A stretch of DNA of 38,659 bases from CAYGLV01 sp964351025 (GTDB lineage: Bacteria; Actinomycetota; Thermoleophilia; Gaiellales; Gaiellaceae): contig CAYGLV010000016.1 in the NCBI GenBank assembly GCA_964351025.1, positions 1-38,659 on the forward strand, in the 5' to 3' direction. The position numbers and the translations under genes were made by a program. The notes below the pieces were generated by a model that saw only the letters and a list, made by a program, of their open reading frames with translations, did no database searches and had not been told where the DNA came from. Below, in pieces: positions 22,323 to 33,960 of this stretch (its first letter is position 1; each line of letters begins with the position of its first letter).

Positions 22323-23213
22323 CTAGACCCGCAAGAAGCGGTGGAGCGTCAGTCCGGAGCCAACCGCCCCGATGAAGAGGCCGGCACCCATCAGCATGAG
22401 GGCGTTGAGCCCGAAGGACAGCGCCTTGACATCCGAGGCCGTGTCGAAACGGCCGAGGATCGCGGGCAGCGCCAACTCCTTGCCGATCAGCAGGAGCAGC
22501 ACGGCGATCGCTGAGCCCAGGAACCCGCAGATGAGCCCTTCGAGCATGAACGGGCCGCGAACGAACCAGTTCGTCGCTCCGACGAGCTTCATCACCTCGA
22601 TCTCGCGCCGGCGCGAGAAGATCGAGAGCCGGATCGTGTTGGCGATCAGGAGCGTCGAGGCGACGATGAGCAGGAGCACGGCGGCGAGGAACACGATCTC
22701 GAACACGCGCGCCACGCGCAGCACCCGCTGCGCCGTCTTCTTCCCGTAGTCCACCTTGTGCACGCCAGGTGCCACGGGCTCGAGCCGGTTTGCGATCAAG
22801 GCGACGAACTCGCCCTTCGCCGGCGTGACCTCGTACGAGGCGGGCAGCGGGTTTCCGGGCAGGTCGCGCGTCAGCTCGGGGGAGCGCTTCTGCATGATCT
22901 TCAGCGCGTCCTCCTTCGAGATGAAGCGGATGGACTTCACCTCGTCCATCGCCAGCAGTTGCTCGCGAACGGCGTCGATCTGGGCCGTCGTCGCGTCGCC
23001 CTTGCAGCCGGGCGCCGACGGCGTGCAGAAGAAGACCTTGACCAGCAGCTCCCTCTTGACATGGTTGCTCCAGGAGAGCGTCCACGTGCCGAGCCCGATC
23101 GCGAGGCCGAGGATGACCATCGCGATCAGCACGGTCAGGATCGCCGCGAAGGTCGTGGAGAGGTTCGCGGTGAGCGAGCGGACGGCCTCGGAGACGACGA
23201 GCTTCGCCTTCAT
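22323..23213 (-). CDS. ftsX: cell-division protein FtsX
   Basis: The 296-residue protein has the FtsX layout: cytoplasmic N-terminus, TM1 (TTFAAILTVLIAMVILGLAIGLGTW, about 20-44), an extracellular domain of about 125 residues, and three C-terminal TM helices around the FtsX/MacB-type core (ANTIRLSIFSRRREIEVMKLVGATNWFVRGPFMLEG). The outer loop holds a cysteine pair in FFCTPSAPGCKGD, which may form a disulfide. With FtsE it makes an ABC-type complex that activates peptidoglycan hydrolases at the septum. Its ATG overlaps the ftsE stop as ATGA. Confidence 0.97.
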   Translation of the reverse strand: MKAKLVVSEAVRSLTANLSTTFAAILTVLIAMVILGLAIGLGTWTLSWSNHVKRELLVKVFFCTPSAPGCKGDATTAQIDAVREQLLAMDEVKSIRFISKEDALKIMQKRSPELTRDLPGNPLPASYEVTPAKGEFVALIANRLEPVAPGVHKVDYGKKTAQRVLRVARVFEIVFLAAVLLLIVASTLLIANTIRLSIFSRRREIEVMKLVGATNWFVRGPFMLEGLICGFLGSAIAVLLLLIGKELALPAILGRFDTASDVKALSFGLNALMLMGAGLFIGAVGSGLTLHRFLRV

Positions 23214-23893
23214 TCGGTCGCGTAGCCGCCGCGCCGCTCGTCGCGAGCCAGGCGGCCTCCATCGAGCGCGATCACACGCTTGCGCATCTTGTCCACCATC
23301 TCGCGGTCATGCGTGACCATGAGGATGGTCGTGCCGGCGCGGTTGATGCGGTAGAGCAGCTGCATGATCCCGACCGACGTGTCGGGATCGAGGTTGCCCG
23401 TCGGCTCGTCGCAGACGAGCAGGGGCGGATGGTTGACGACGGCGCGCGCGATCGAGACCCGCTGCTGCTCGCCGCCGGAGAGCTCGCCGGGGAGCGAGTT
23501 CACCTTGTGCGCGAGGCCGACGAGGTTGAGCGCCTCCGGCACCTTGCGGCGAACGTCGTTCGCGTTCTCGCCCTGCACGCGGAGTGCGTAGGCGATGTTC
23601 TCGCCCGCGCTGCGGTCGGGCAGCAGCTTGAAGTCCTGGAAGACACAGCCGACGTTGCGGCGCAGCAGCGGCACGTTCGAGCGCTTGAGCCGGGTGAGGT
23701 CTCGACCCCCCACGACGATCCGGCCGGCCGTGGGCTCCATCTCCTTCAGCAGCAGGCGCACGACGGTCGACTTGCCCGATCCCGAGGCCCCGACGACGAA
23801 CACGAACTCGCCCTTGTCGATCGTGAACGAGACGTCGTTGAGGGCAAGGACGTCGGGCTCGTAGACCTTCGTCACGTTCTCGAAGACGATCAT
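23210..23893 (-). CDS. ftsE: cell-division ATP-binding protein FtsE
   Basis: A 227-residue ABC ATPase: MIVFENVTKVYEPDVLALNDVSF, Walker A GASGSGKST (about 35-43), Q-loop CVFQDFKLLPDRS, signature LSGGEQQR, Walker B LLVCDEPTGNLDP, and H-loop MVTHDREMVDKM. This is the standard FtsE sequence. ATG 23893 matches the family start; an in-frame extension of 45 Ala/Pro-rich residues back to 24028 is open but looks like chance. It powers FtsX and lies between prfB and ftsX, an order conserved in many Gram-positives. Confidence 0.96.
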   Translation of the reverse strand: MIVFENVTKVYEPDVLALNDVSFTIDKGEFVFVVGASGSGKSTVVRLLLKEMEPTAGRIVVGGRDLTRLKRSNVPLLRRNVGCVFQDFKLLPDRSAGENIAYALRVQGENANDVRRKVPEALNLVGLAHKVNSLPGELSGGEQQRVSIARAVVNHPPLLVCDEPTGNLDPDTSVGIMQLLYRINRAGTTILMVTHDREMVDKMRKRVIALDGGRLARDERRGGYATE

Positions 23894-24070
23894 CGTCCCC
23901 GAGCTGAAGGCGGCAGGGGAAGCCGCATCCGGCTGGTCGGGCTCAGGCTCGACTAGGGCGGCGGCGGTCTCGTGCTGAGGGATCGGTTCCTGCACCGGAT
24001 ACAAGGGCAAAGCGGCTAGGGGAGCCACTTGGGTTCCTGGGAGGCCGCCGCAGTGTACCCAACCGACCTG

Positions 24071-25178
24071 CTAGACCACCTTGCCTGCCGCCTTCGCGAG
24101 CAGGTAGGCGTGAATGAAGCCGTCCAGGTTGCCGTCGAGCACGCCCTGGGCGTTCCCGACCTCGAAATCGGTGCGGTGATCCTTGACGAGCTGGTAGGGA
24201 TGGAGAACGTAGCTGCGGATCTGGCTGCCGAAGCCGATGTCCTGAGCGGCTCCGCGCTCCTTTGCGAGCTCCGCCTCGCGCTGCTCCTCGGCGAGCTCGA
24301 CAAGGCGCGAGCGCAGGATGCGCATCGCGGTCGCCTTGTTCGAGAGCTGCGAGCGCTCGTTCTGGCACTGGACGACGATGCCGGTCGTCAGGTGTGTGAT
24401 CCGCACCGCCGAGTCGGTCTTGTTCACGTGCTGGCCGCCTGCGCCCGAGGCGCGGTAGGTGTCGATCCGCAGGTCAGACTCGTCGATCTCGATGCCTGCC
24501 TCGTCGGGCAGCAGAGGCGCGACGACGGTCTGCGCGAAAGCCGTGTGGCGGCGATGGGCGGCATCGAAGGGGCTCTGGCGGACAAGGCGGTGGACGCCCC
24601 GCTCGGCCTTGAGAATGCCGTAGGCGTTCTCACCCTTGACCGTGAACGTCGCCGACTTCAGGCCGGCCTCCTCCCCCGGGCTCGCCTCGACCATCTCCGC
24701 CTGGAAGCCGCGGTCGTCGGCCCAGCGGAGGTACATGCGCAGCACCATCTCCGCCCAGTCCTGCGCGTCGGTGCCGCCCGTGCCGGCGTGGATCGAGACG
24801 ACCGCGTCGCCGCCGTCGTACTCGCCGTTGAAGAGCGCGTCCTCCTGCAGCCGGTCGAGCTCGAGGCGCAGCGGCTGGATCTGGGCCTCGATCTCGTCAC
24901 TGAGCTCACCTTCCAGCGCGTGCAGCTCGACGGCGTCGTCGTACTCGCCCTGGAGCCGTTCGTAACGCTCGACACGCCTGCTCAGGCGAGAGTGCTGGGT
25001 CGAGATGCGGGCCGCCTCGGCCTGGTCGTCCCAGAAGCCGGGCTCTCCCCTGGCGCGCTCGAGCACGCCGATACGCGCCTTCAGCTTGTCTGGGTCAAAG
25101 GTAATCACGAACCCAGGCAAGCTGGGCTCTGATCTCCTCGAGTTGCCGCTCGAGCGGCTGCGTGGTCGGCTCGGCCAT
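24071..25178 (-). CDS. prfB: peptide chain release factor 2, with programmed +1 frameshift
   Basis: Translation starts at ATG 25178-25176 and reads 27 codons (MAEPTTQPLERQLEEIRAQL ... RDYL) to an in-frame TGA at 25097-25095. Skipping one base at CTT TGA C gives Leu-Asp and continues as DPDKLKARIGVLERARGEPGFWDDQ for 341 more residues, 368 in all, the normal RF2 length. The join aligns with the E. coli RF2 ...RGYLDYDAKKERL. The codon-recognition tripeptide SPF (RQSPFDAAHRR) proves RF2 rather than RF1, and GGQ is in RASGAGGQHVNKTDSAVRITH. It releases peptides at UGA and UAA. The frameshift autoregulates its level. Confidence 0.96.
25094..25100 (-). promoter_or_regulatory. prfB programmed frameshift site CTTTGAC
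   Basis: On the minus strand 25100-25094 read CTT-TGA-C, the universal RF2 recoding heptamer: a slippery CUU, the poor UGA-C stop, and the correct downstream frame. In E. coli an AGGGGG motif three bases upstream stimulates the shift. Here the upstream bases are GTTCGTGATTAC, with no comparable purine-rich element at that distance. Confidence 0.9.
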
Positions 25179-25343
25179 GACGGTCAGTCTAGCCACGGTT
25201 TCGGCGTTGCCCCACCGTTCCCCCACATGCCCCCAGGGGGACCTCCAGAGTCCCCTGAGAGCAGGGTAACGACAAAAGGTGCGCGAGAGCGCGCCAGGAT
25301 CGTGCCGGTTCTCCGCGCCGAAGCCGGGATCAAGCCGCCTCTA

Positions 25344-25368
25344 GCGCGTAGCCGCGCCGCAAGCGCGG

Positions 25369-25376
<8 letters not shown>
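25344..25376. terminator. 14-bp perfect hairpin at the secA stop codon
   Basis: Arms 25344-25357 (GCGCGTAGCCGCGC) and 25363-25376 are exact complements around CGCAA. The secA stop TAG (25371-25369) lies inside the right arm. It is the probable end of the secA transcript, but lacks a T-tract. A smaller stem at 25234-25257 lies in the prfB leader side of the same 190-base gap. Confidence 0.6.
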
Positions 25377-28026
<2,650 letters not shown>

Positions 28027-28043
28027 GGCTCCTAGCGTAGCCG

Positions 28044-28589
28044 TCAGAGCGGCGCGACCGTCACCTCCCAGAGCGCCCCGTCGAGGCGCGAGGCACGCAC
28101 CGCCCACGTCTCGAAACGCTGCTCGGCCAGTCGCTCGAGAGCGCGTACGCCACCAAAGCTCGGCTCGCCGTCCACCAGGTATGTCCGGTCCGTGCCGTCC
28201 CACGCCAGCTCCAGCTCGTCGCCCCCCGGATCGTCCTCGAGCTCGACGAGCTCGATCCGCCGCGCCGCGACGGCCCAGACGTCTACCGCCTTCCGGACTG
28301 CGATCGCGCGGTACGGGGGCGACAGCTCCCCTTCGACGGCCGTCGCGAGCGGCGTCAGGTCGCCGTCGCCCCCTTCCTCGAGCAGAAGGCTGCCGTCGGG
28401 CAGCCCCACGAACATGAGCTCGGCGCCGCCGACATCGGCCCTTGCCGTCACGACGGCGTCCCACTGCCGTTGCCGGTGGACGCCGTGAATCCCGACGAGG
28501 TCGTCCCAGGTAGACCGTGGTGCCCCATGAGCGAGGCCGCCTGCGCGCGCGAGCCGCTCGTGCAGCGGCTTCTGCCGCCAGAAGCCCAC
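28044..28589 (-). CDS. conserved hypothetical protein between hpf and secA
   Basis: The 181-residue protein starts at GTG 28589 with MGFWRQKPLHERLARAGGL. It has no membrane segment and no motif I recognise. The middle is a beta-rich, acidic stretch (GGAELMFVGLPDGSLLLEEGGDGDLTPLATAVEGELSPPYRAIAVRK), then RIELVELEDDPGGDELELAWDGTDRTYLVDGEPSFGGVRALERLAEQRFETWAVRASRLDG. Codon use is high-GC, like its neighbours, so it is very likely a real gene. It is four bases from hpf and 17 from secA, inside the same operon-like run; the function is unknown. Confidence 0.8.
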   Translation of the reverse strand: MGFWRQKPLHERLARAGGLAHGAPRSTWDDLVGIHGVHRQRQWDAVVTARADVGGAELMFVGLPDGSLLLEEGGDGDLTPLATAVEGELSPPYRAIAVRKAVDVWAVAARRIELVELEDDPGGDELELAWDGTDRTYLVDGEPSFGGVRALERLAEQRFETWAVRASRLDGALWEVTVAPL

Positions 28590-28593
28590 GAGC

Positions 28594-29142
28594 CTAGGTC
28601 GTGCCCGGCTCGATCAGGCCGTAGTCCCCGTCGCGCCGCCGGTAGACGACGTTGACGTCGCCCGAATCGGAGCTCTCGAAGACGAAGAAGTCGTGCCCGA
28701 CGAGCTCGAGCTGGAGAACGGCCTCCTCCGGGCTCATCGGCTTCATCGCGAACTGCTTCGTCTTGACGATCACGGGCTCCACCTCCTGGCCGGCGAGGGA
28801 AGGGGTCTCCGGCTGCGGCGGGCGCGCGTGCCGCGCCGACTCCTTGCGGCTGCGCTTCTCCCGATAGCGCACGACCTGGCGCTCGAGCTTGTCGACGAGC
28901 TGGTCGATCGAGGCCTCGAAGCCCGGCGATGCCTCACGGGCGCGGATCGTCGGGCCCTTCGTCCGAATCGTCGCCTCGGCGACGTGGTCGTCTGCGATCG
29001 AGGCGTTGCGCTCGACGGCGAGCTCGAGCTCGACCTCCGTCGGATCCTTGAGCTGGCGCTCGAGCTTGCCGAGCTTTTCCTCTGCGTACCTCCGGAGCGA
29101 GTCGCTGACCTCGACGTTCTTCCCCTTGACGTGAAGCCGCAT
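28594..29142 (-). CDS. hpf: ribosome hibernation-promoting factor, long form
   Basis: The 182-residue protein has the N-terminal HPF/YfiA ribosome-binding domain (MRLHVKGKNVEVSDSLRRYAEEKLGKLERQL ... VELELAVERNASIADDHVAEATI, about 1-100), a basic linker (REKRSRKESARHARPPQPETPS), and the C-terminal dimerisation domain of long HPFs (VIVKTKQFAMKPMSPEEAVLQLELVGHDFFVFESSDSGDVNVVYRRRDGDYGLIEP). Long HPF pairs 70S ribosomes into inactive 100S dimers. ATG 29142 has AAAGGAG seven bases upstream. It is often found beside secA, as here. Confidence 0.95.
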   Translation of the reverse strand: MRLHVKGKNVEVSDSLRRYAEEKLGKLERQLKDPTEVELELAVERNASIADDHVAEATIRTKGPTIRAREASPGFEASIDQLVDKLERQVVRYREKRSRKESARHARPPQPETPSLAGQEVEPVIVKTKQFAMKPMSPEEAVLQLELVGHDFFVFESSDSGDVNVVYRRRDGDYGLIEPGTT

Positions 29143-29170
29143 GGCGTCTCCTTTCGGTGGTGATCGAAAT

Positions 29171-29905
29171 CTAGCGGTTCGCCCTCGCCAGGCAGACGAC
29201 TTCGACCGAACGCGCACCCGCCCGGCGCAGCGCCGCGGACGCCGCGGCGGCCGTCGCGCCGGTTGTGTAGACGTCGTCCACGAGACACACGCGACGCGGC
29301 GAGGGCCCGGCGGGGGCAAACGCGCCGGCGACGTTGCGGCGCCGCTCGGCGAGTGCGAGTCCGCGCTGGCGGGGCACCGAGCGCGAGCGGGCGAGGAGCG
29401 GCGCAACCGGTAGCTCCCAGATGCGGCCGAGCTCGCGCGCCAGCCGCTCCGCCGAGTGGTGCCCCCGGCGCAGCCCGCGGTCTCGGTCCGGCGGCACGAA
29501 CGTGACAACGTCGCTTTCAGGGCGAGCGATCGTCTCAGCGACGAGAGCCGCGGCCTCGGCCGCGAGCAGGCGCTGACCGCGCTCCTTCCAGGCCGAGACG
29601 AACGCCCTGGCACGGTCGTCGTACAGAATCGCCCCGCGAGCGTGCGCGAAGCCGAGCCGGCGGCCCGCGCACTCCGCGCAGCGGGATACGGGCCAGGCCC
29701 CCGGCGCTCCGCACCGAGCGCAAACGGGCGGCGCGATCCGGACGAGCGCGCCGCGGCACGCGGCACAGAGCGGCGGGCCGGACAGCGCGCAGACCGCGCA
29801 CCGTTGCGGAAGCACGAAATCGAGCACCACCGGCCACGCTACGTCCGGGAGTCGCACGCGCGTGTGCAGGCCCTGCGTCGAAAGCGTGACCGCGCGAACG
29901 CTCAC
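29171..29905 (-). CDS. ComF-family phosphoribosyltransferase-like protein
   Basis: The 244-residue protein has a zinc-ribbon N-terminus with four CxxC pairs (CAVC, CAAC, CARC, CAEC), followed by a phosphoribosyltransferase fold with the PRPP loop VCLVDDVYTTGATAAAAS near the C-terminus and FVPPDRDRGLRRGHHSAERLAREL, typical of ComF/GntX. In naturally competent bacteria ComF helps bring in single-stranded DNA; elsewhere its role is unclear. Start GTG 29905 is uncertain, and a later start near LDFVLPQRC is possible. It lies 65 bases after the nucleotidyltransferase gene and 28 bases before hpf. Confidence 0.9.
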   Translation of the reverse strand: MSVRAVTLSTQGLHTRVRLPDVAWPVVLDFVLPQRCAVCALSGPPLCAACRGALVRIAPPVCARCGAPGAWPVSRCAECAGRRLGFAHARGAILYDDRARAFVSAWKERGQRLLAAEAAALVAETIARPESDVVTFVPPDRDRGLRRGHHSAERLARELGRIWELPVAPLLARSRSVPRQRGLALAERRRNVAGAFAPAGPSPRRVCLVDDVYTTGATAAAASAALRRAGARSVEVVCLARANR

Positions 29906-29970
29906 ACCCTGATCGTGGGCCCGCAGGAGGCTCGGCGCATCGTGGCGGCACCGGATGCCTCCGCTCGGAA

Positions 29971-30707
29971 CTACGGAGTGCCGGACAGCGCCGAGAGAGC
30001 GCGGTCGGCCTCGTCGAGGCCGTCATGAGAGCCGATGTCGAACCACAGCCCGGGCAGCTGCCACGTGTAGACGGGAAGCTGCGGGTAGAGCCACTGGACG
30101 AGCCTGCCGGGCTGATCGGGGTTGTTGCCCTCGGCGACGTAGCGCTGGATCAGCGGCAGCGTCTCGCGGGGATAGAAGTAGAGCGCGATCCCGGCGAGCG
30201 TCGAGCGCGGCCGCTCGGGCTTCTCCTCGAAGAAGACGATCCGCCCGTCGCCGTCGAGCTCGATCGCGTTGTACTGCTTGATCGCCTCGAGGTCACCGAC
30301 ATCGTGGACCGCGAGCACGGGCGCGCGCCGCTCGACACCGACGCGGGCGAAGTCCCCGATCTCCGCGGTGAAGAGGTTGTCGCCGGCGATCACGATCAGA
30401 TCGTCGTCCAGCCCTGTGTGGGCGAGCGTGAACGCGATGTCGCCGATCGCCCCGAGCTTGTCCTCGTCGCTGCCGGTGCCGTCGTCGAGAACGGTGACTC
30501 GGGGCCAGGCCGAGGCCCACTCCTCGAACTGGGGAGCGAATCTCGCGTTCGTGACGACGAAGACCTCGTCGAGCGCCTCGACCGCTGCGAGCCGTTCCAG
30601 CACGTAGTCCATGATCGGGCGGCCGGCGACCTCGAGCAGCGGCTTCGCACGATCGCGGGTGAGCGGGTAGAGCCGGGTCGCGTAGCCCGCGGCGAGAACG
30701 AGCGCCT

Positions 30708-30711
<4 letters not shown>
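29971..30711 (-). CDS. sugar nucleotidyltransferase (glucose-1-phosphate thymidylyltransferase-like)
   Basis: The 246-residue protein has the NTP-transferase signature at the N-terminus (KALVLAAGYATRLYPLTRDRAKPLLEV), then RPIMDYVLERL, the metal-binding aspartate in IVIAGDNLFTAEIGDF, and EEKPERPRSTLAGIALYFYP. It is compact and ends in the WFDIGSHDGLDEADRALS motif of RmlA-like enzymes, with no C-terminal hexapeptide repeat. It makes an NDP-sugar from a sugar-1-phosphate; the exact sugar is not decidable. Start GTG 30711 overlaps the mtnA stop (GTGA), so the two are coupled. Confidence 0.88.
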
Positions 30712-31664
<953 letters not shown>

Positions 31665-31786
31665 GCCAAGTTACGCGGGGTCGGAGTCATTCCGATGGGG
31701 CGCGAGAAGGAGCCGCGCGGGCGGAGCCGGATTCACTCCGGCGCAGCCCACACTCCGGCTCGAGCGAGAGAACCGCGAAGGAGGGG

Positions 31787-31819
31787 GATCGTGGGGGAAC
31801 CATGGGTTCCCCCACGATC
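31787..31819. terminator. 15-bp perfect hairpin at the ahcY stop codon
   Basis: Arms 31787-31801 (GATCGTGGGGGAACC) and 31805-31819 are exact complements around ATG. It overlaps the ahcY stop TGA (31820-31818), so it is a likely terminator. Bases 31680-31740 before it hold weaker GC-rich inverted repeats, and I see no gene in 31665-31817. Confidence 0.6.
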
Positions 31820-32770
31820 ACGTTCCTTCGTCCCACGAGTCCAGGTACTTCGCCTGCTCCGCGGTCAGCGTGTCGATGTCGACGCCCATCGTCGCGAGCT
31901 TGAGCCGCGCAATCTCGTCGTCGATCTCCTTCGGCACGACGTAGACCTTGCGCTCGAGCGAGGCGGCGTTCTGGACGATGTACTCGGCCGAGAGCGCCTG
32001 GTTCGCGAAGGACATGTCCATCACGAGCGCCGGGTGCCCTTCGGCGGCAGCGAGATTGACGAGCCGTCCCTCGGCGATGAGGTAGAGGCGGCGCCCGTCG
32101 GCGAGCGTGAACTCCTCGACGAACTCGCGTGCCTCTCGCGTCTCGGTTGCGAGTGCCCGCAGAGCCGGGATCTCGATCTCGACGTTGAAGTGGCCGGTGT
32201 TGGCGAGGATCGAGCCGTCCTTCATGCGCTCGAAATGGGCCTTTGCGATGACGTGCTTGTCGCCGGTGGCGGTGCAGAAGATGTCGCCGATCTCGGCAGC
32301 CTTCGCCATCGGCAGCACCTCGAACCCGTCCATCACCGCCTCGAGCGCGGGCATCGCATCGACCTCGGTGACGATCACGTGCGCGCCCATCCCGCGCGCC
32401 CGGCTCGCGACGCCGCGCCCGACCCAGCCATACCCGGCGACGACGAAGCGCTTGCCCGCAAGGAGCACGTTCGTCGCGCGGATGATGCCGTCGAGCGTGG
32501 ACTGCCCGGTGCCGTAGCGGTTGTCGAAGAGGTGCTTCGTTCGCGCCTCGTTGACCGCGACCACGGGAAAGCCGAGCTTGCCGTCACGCTCGAGCGCCTT
32601 CAGCCGGATGACGCCGGTGGTCGTCTCCTCTGTGCCTGCGACCACGTCGCCGAGCTGCTCGCGGCGGTGCGAGTGGAGAACGCTGATCACGTCGGCGCCG
32701 TCGTCCATCGTGATATGCGGCTTGTGATCGACCGCAGCCTCGATGTGGGCGTAGTAGGAGTCGTTGTCCT
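31818..32770 (-). CDS. ahcY: adenosylhomocysteinase, 5' part missing in assembly gap
   Basis: About 317 C-terminal residues remain. They begin DNDSYYAHIEAAVDHKPHITMDDGAD and include EETTTGVIRLKALERDG, the NAD-binding FVVAGYGWVGRGVASRARGMGAHVIVTEVD, DNRYGTGQSTLDGIIRATNVL, NTGHFNVEIEIPAL, HPALVMDMSFANQALSAEYI, and the family ending LDSWDEGT-like tail. The enzyme splits S-adenosylhomocysteine to adenosine and homocysteine. By comparison with full-length enzymes (about 410-430 aa), roughly the first 90-110 residues are absent, more than 100 N can hold. Confidence 0.93.
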
Positions 32771-32870
32771 NNNNNNNNNNNNNNNNNNNNNNNNNNNNNN
32801 NNNNNNNNNNNNNNNNNNNNNNNNNNNNNNNNNNNNNNNNNNNNNNNNNNNNNNNNNNNNNNNNNNNNNN
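32771..32870. other. assembly gap of 100 N
   Basis: Exactly 100 undetermined bases, the usual placeholder for a scaffold join of unknown length. It removes the start of ahcY and the end of the cupin gene; the real distance is probably greater than 100 bases, since the missing ahcY part alone needs about 300. Confidence 0.98.
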
Positions 32871-33244
32871 CGGACGACGTCGTCGAGGTGCGGCGTCGAG
32901 ACCTCGAGAATCGTCGTGTCCTCGAGCGCGGTGACACGGTGCACGGTGCCGGGGCGATAGCGGAAGGCGGCGCCGGGGCCGATCACCTCCTGGTTCAGCA
33001 GCGCGTCGCCGGGCGCGCCGAGCTCCAGCTTCGCGCGGCCCGACTGGACGTACCACGACTCGTCCTTCTCGCGATGAAACTGCAGGCTGAGCGACTCGCC
33101 CGCCTTGACGAAGAGGACCTTCCCGACGTAGGCCTCGGCAACGGCCCAGATCAGCTCCCAGCCCCAGGGCTTCTCGATGTGGCGCGTCTCGAAGGCCCAA
33201 CGGTCGAGTCCTTCGATGTTGGGCGAGTCAAGGTGGTCGGTCAC
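32871..33244 (-). CDS. cupin, mannose-6-phosphate isomerase type II-like (3' end in gap)
   Basis: The 124 visible residues form a single cupin: TRHIEKPWGWELIWAVAEAYVGKVLFVKAGESLSLQFHREKDESWYVQSGRAKLELG has the first metal-binding motif (His...Glu), and GAAFRYRPGTVHRVTALEDTTILEVSTPHLDDVV the second. The wording is that of the type II mannose-6-phosphate isomerase domain. Only a few C-terminal residues appear lost. Start ATG 33244 overlaps the stop of the nucleotidyltransferase gene (ATGA). It probably acts on a sugar phosphate in the same NDP-sugar pathway. Confidence 0.85.
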
Positions 33245-33960
33245 AGGACGACGCTATCGCCCCGGCGCGCCGGATGCCACTCCGGGTGCGCCGCCATGAA
33301 CTCCTCGGCGGCGCGCAGATCTTTGGGCGTGTTGACAGTCAGCCAGACGCCCTCGTGCCGGTAGCCGAGGAGCTTGCCCTCAGCAGCCAGCTCGGGAAAG
33401 GTGCTCTGCTCGTGGTCGCCGCGCTCCGGCAGGCGCGCGAGCGCTTCCTCGTCGAGGACGTAGACGCCGGAATTGACCCAGTCGGCAAGCATGGGCGCCT
33501 CCCGGAAGCCCGTGACCAGGCCGGCGTCGGAGAGCTCGACGACCCCGAATGGGGACCGCACCTGTGCGACGACGACGGTCGCGGCCGCCCCGCGCTCGAC
33601 GTGCAGGGCGAAGAGCGACCCGAAGTCGACGTCGAGCAACTCGTCGCCGTTCATTGCAAACACAGGCCCGGGCTCACGCCTCTGCGCGGCGGCGAAGCGG
33701 AGGCCTCCACCGCGGCCGAGCGGCGTGGGCTCGCCGACGGCGACGATCTCGGGCCCGTACGCCGAGAGCTCCTCCTCGAACAGGCGCTCGTTGCCGAGCG
33801 CGCAGGCGACGATGATCCGTGTCACCCCGACGCGGGCCAGTCGAGCGACCTGATACGCCGCGATCGGGTGGCCCGCCACCGGCACGAGCGGCTTCGGGCG
33901 GCCCGCCGCGGCGTCACCGAGCCGCTCGGCCTTGCCGCCGGCGAGGATGAGAGCCTCCAT
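33241..33960 (-). CDS. mannose-1-phosphate guanylyltransferase-like nucleotidyltransferase
   Basis: The 239-residue protein starts ATG 33960 with MEALILAGGKAERLGDAAAGRPKPLVPVAGHPI, the NTP-transferase loop, then FAMNGDELLDVDFGSLFALH (metal-binding aspartate), FGVVELSDAGLVTGFREAP, and NSGVYVLDEEALARLP. It most resembles actinobacterial mannose-1-phosphate guanylyltransferase/GlmU-N-type enzymes without a hexapeptide domain. It is coupled to both neighbours: its ATG overlaps the UDP-glucose dehydrogenase stop (TGATG), and its stop overlaps the cupin start. This suggests one pathway to a capsular or cell-wall sugar. Confidence 0.87.
   Translation of the reverse strand: MEALILAGGKAERLGDAAAGRPKPLVPVAGHPIAAYQVARLARVGVTRIIVACALGNERLFEEELSAYGPEIVAVGEPTPLGRGGGLRFAAAQRREPGPVFAMNGDELLDVDFGSLFALHVERGAAATVVVAQVRSPFGVVELSDAGLVTGFREAPMLADWVNSGVYVLDEEALARLPERGDHEQSTFPELAAEGKLLGYRHEGVWLTVNTPKDLRAAEEFMAAHPEWHPARRGDSVVL

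Noticed and set aside
23894..24028. 45-residue N-terminal extension of FtsE
   Set aside because: The extension is Ala/Pro-rich and FtsE proteins begin at the MIxF motif, matched by ATG 23893.
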